Assembly: GCA_024276275.1 (NCBI GenBank)
Contig: JAJRXM010000034.1
Location: 1-34,227, forward strand
DNA length: 34,227 bases
Direction of reading: 5' to 3'
DNA from: Candidatus Zixiibacteriota bacterium
Lineage (GTDB): Bacteria; Zixibacteria; MSB-5A5; GN15; FEB-12
Part shown: positions 33,173 to 34,227 of the stretch, piece after piece
Numbering within the stretch: the stretch's first letter is position 1
How the letters are laid out: the number at the start of each line of letters is the position of its first letter
Program-made: the position numbers and the translations under genes
Notes under the pieces: model-generated
Seen by the model: only the letters and a program-made list of their open reading frames with translations
Databases searched by the model: none
What the model was told of the DNA's origin: nothing

Positions 33173-34227
33173 GATATAACTTCTTGAACAAACTATTACC
33201 GAACAGCTTACGGATGAAATTTGTAATACCGGTAGCAGCTCTTCTGATAACTACAATTTTCGGTTTCAGTATGTATCTGACCAAAAAGCAATCAGAAGGT
33301 TTCCGTCGTGAAATGGAAACAAGTAGTGAAGCAATGATTCGCATGTTATCAGCATCTGTTGAAACAGGTATTATTTTTGGATCTAATTATGAAATAAATG
33401 ACGCGATGAAACTCTTGTCACCTTTTGACAATGTTGAATATGCTGAAATCGTCAATTCTGACAATGAAATTCTGGCAACTACCGGTGAATGGAATGACAC
33501 GACAGCTATACTTGTTAAAGAAGCAGATAATAATGATGAGAATACTGACAGAGAATACTGCGAAGATTATTATGTGTCAAATCAAAAAGGTGAAGAATTC
33601 TTGGTGATGAACTACCCGGTCTTCTATTTTGAAAAAGAGTTAAGCCGTGAAAACCTTGGATTAACAGGCGGGTTAGACTCTAATAATGAAGCAGAAGCAG
33701 AAATTATAGGTAATGTTAAGATTGTATTTTCTTTAGAACATGTAAATGATTCTATTGCTGAGGCTCAAAATGCGGCCTTCTTCTTATCAATTATTATTTC
33801 TATCATTGCTATTATCATCTTAACATTCTTTGTAAGAGTTATTGTATCTCCAATTAAGAAAATGGTAGATGCTACTACTCTGATAAGTCAAGGTAATTTA
33901 GATCAACAAATTAATATTGACAGAAACGATGAAATCGGTAAGCTGGCAAAGTCGTTTGATATGATGGTAGATTCTCTGAAAATATCTCGTTCAGAAATTG
34001 AAAATTACAATAAAACTCTGGAAGAAAAGATTATCGAACGAACTTTAGAACTTGAAGATGCTCAAGCTCAGCTCATTCAATCTGAAAAACTTGGTGCAAT
34101 CGGACAGCTTGCTGCAGGAGTAGCACATGAACTAAATAATCCTTTAGGCGGTATTTTAGGTTATGCTCAATTTACACTTGAAAAACTTAAGAAAAAAGAT
34201 GTAGAATCAACGACTCAAAAAGACCTT
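33169..34227 (+). CDS. Membrane histidine kinase, N-terminal 353 aa (runs off the window)
   Basis: TM1 is at about 17-36, followed by a periplasmic region of about 165 residues, then TM2 at about 201-222, HAMP ([18 protein letters not shown]... [15 protein letters not shown]) and a coiled coil (about 270-310). The HisKA box is [17 protein letters not shown] with phospho-acceptor His320. The ATPase domain lies beyond the window end. AAGGAGG (33155-33161) is 7 nt above the ATG, which overlaps the previous stop as ATGA. This translational coupling suggests that kinase and binding protein are made together as a two-part sensor. A cognate response regulator is not within the window. Confidence 0.92.
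   Translation, partial: MRYNFLNKLLPNSLRMKFVIPVAALLITTIFGFSMYLTKKQSEGFRREMETSSEAMIRMLSASVETGIIFGSNYEINDAMKLLSPFDNVEYAEIVNSDNEILATTGEWNDTTAILVKEADNNDENTDREYCEDYYVSNQKGEEFLVMNYPVFYFEKELSRENLGLTGGLDSNNEAEAEIIGNVKIVFSLEHVNDSIAEAQNAAFFLSIIISIIAIIILTFFVRVIVSPIKKMVDATTLISQGNLDQQINIDRNDEIGKLAKSFDMMVDSLKISRSEIENYNKTLEEKIIERTLELEDAQAQLIQSEKLGAIGQLAAGVAHELNNPLGGILGYAQFTLEKLKKKDVESTTQKDL

Overview
The window is AT-rich bacterial chromosome, densely coded on both strands, with no insertion sequence, prophage, CRISPR array or tRNA that I could find. The outer-membrane TonB-dependent receptor, PorV-like barrel, secreted protein with a type 9 secretion/FlgD-like tail, Tat-exported protein and periplasmic cytochromes indicate a Gram-negative of the Fibrobacteres-Chlorobi-Bacteroidetes (FCB) group. 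The M6 protease ends in two dockerin-like repeats of the GNVDG...IDISDLVYLV type, a style I associate with Zixibacteria-like lineages. That placement is inference.

Layout. 1-3110: a compact sigma-54 unit. A TPR/AAA+/Fis-HTH enhancer-binding protein (864-3014, minus) lies beside a cluster of GGTACGCA repeats and a sigma-54 promoter matching the consensus (603-618, minus), which points at a small secreted protein (99-329). 3282-6848: secreted M6 metalloprotease. 7175-9405: two coupled EamA transporters, the second fused to an NlpC/P60 peptidase domain. 9538-11194: threonine synthase, apparently started at ATT, and a DinB-like protein. 11237-11512: a large, Alu-domain-containing SRP RNA on the minus strand. 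11675-13427: MarC protein and a PPP-like phosphatase. 13535-16192: a three-gene redox operon (diheme cytochrome c peroxidase, Tat phosphoesterase, monoheme cytochrome c) behind a perfect consensus sigma-70 promoter bracketed by a 10-bp inverted repeat.

16528-21251: the dnaX-ybaB-recR cluster. dnaX carries an A9 slip site giving gamma (407 aa) and tau (573 aa); ybaB and recR are fused in one frame; a membrane/TPR protein follows. 21255-25295 (minus): soluble transhydrogenase SthA, RmuC and a secreted HExxH peptidase. 25361-31844 (minus): a TonB-receptor / secreted protein / PorV-like operon closed by a strong intrinsic terminator. 32222-34227 (plus): a periplasmic ABC-type binding protein overlapping a histidine kinase that runs off the window.

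The most interesting items are the sigma-54 circuit with its repeat cluster, the transporter-peptidase and YbaB-RecR fusions, the ATT-started threonine synthase, the dnaX slip site and the large SRP RNA. Starts were reassigned where Shine-Dalgarno (SD) spacing decided the matter. All functional calls come from reading motifs, without database searches.
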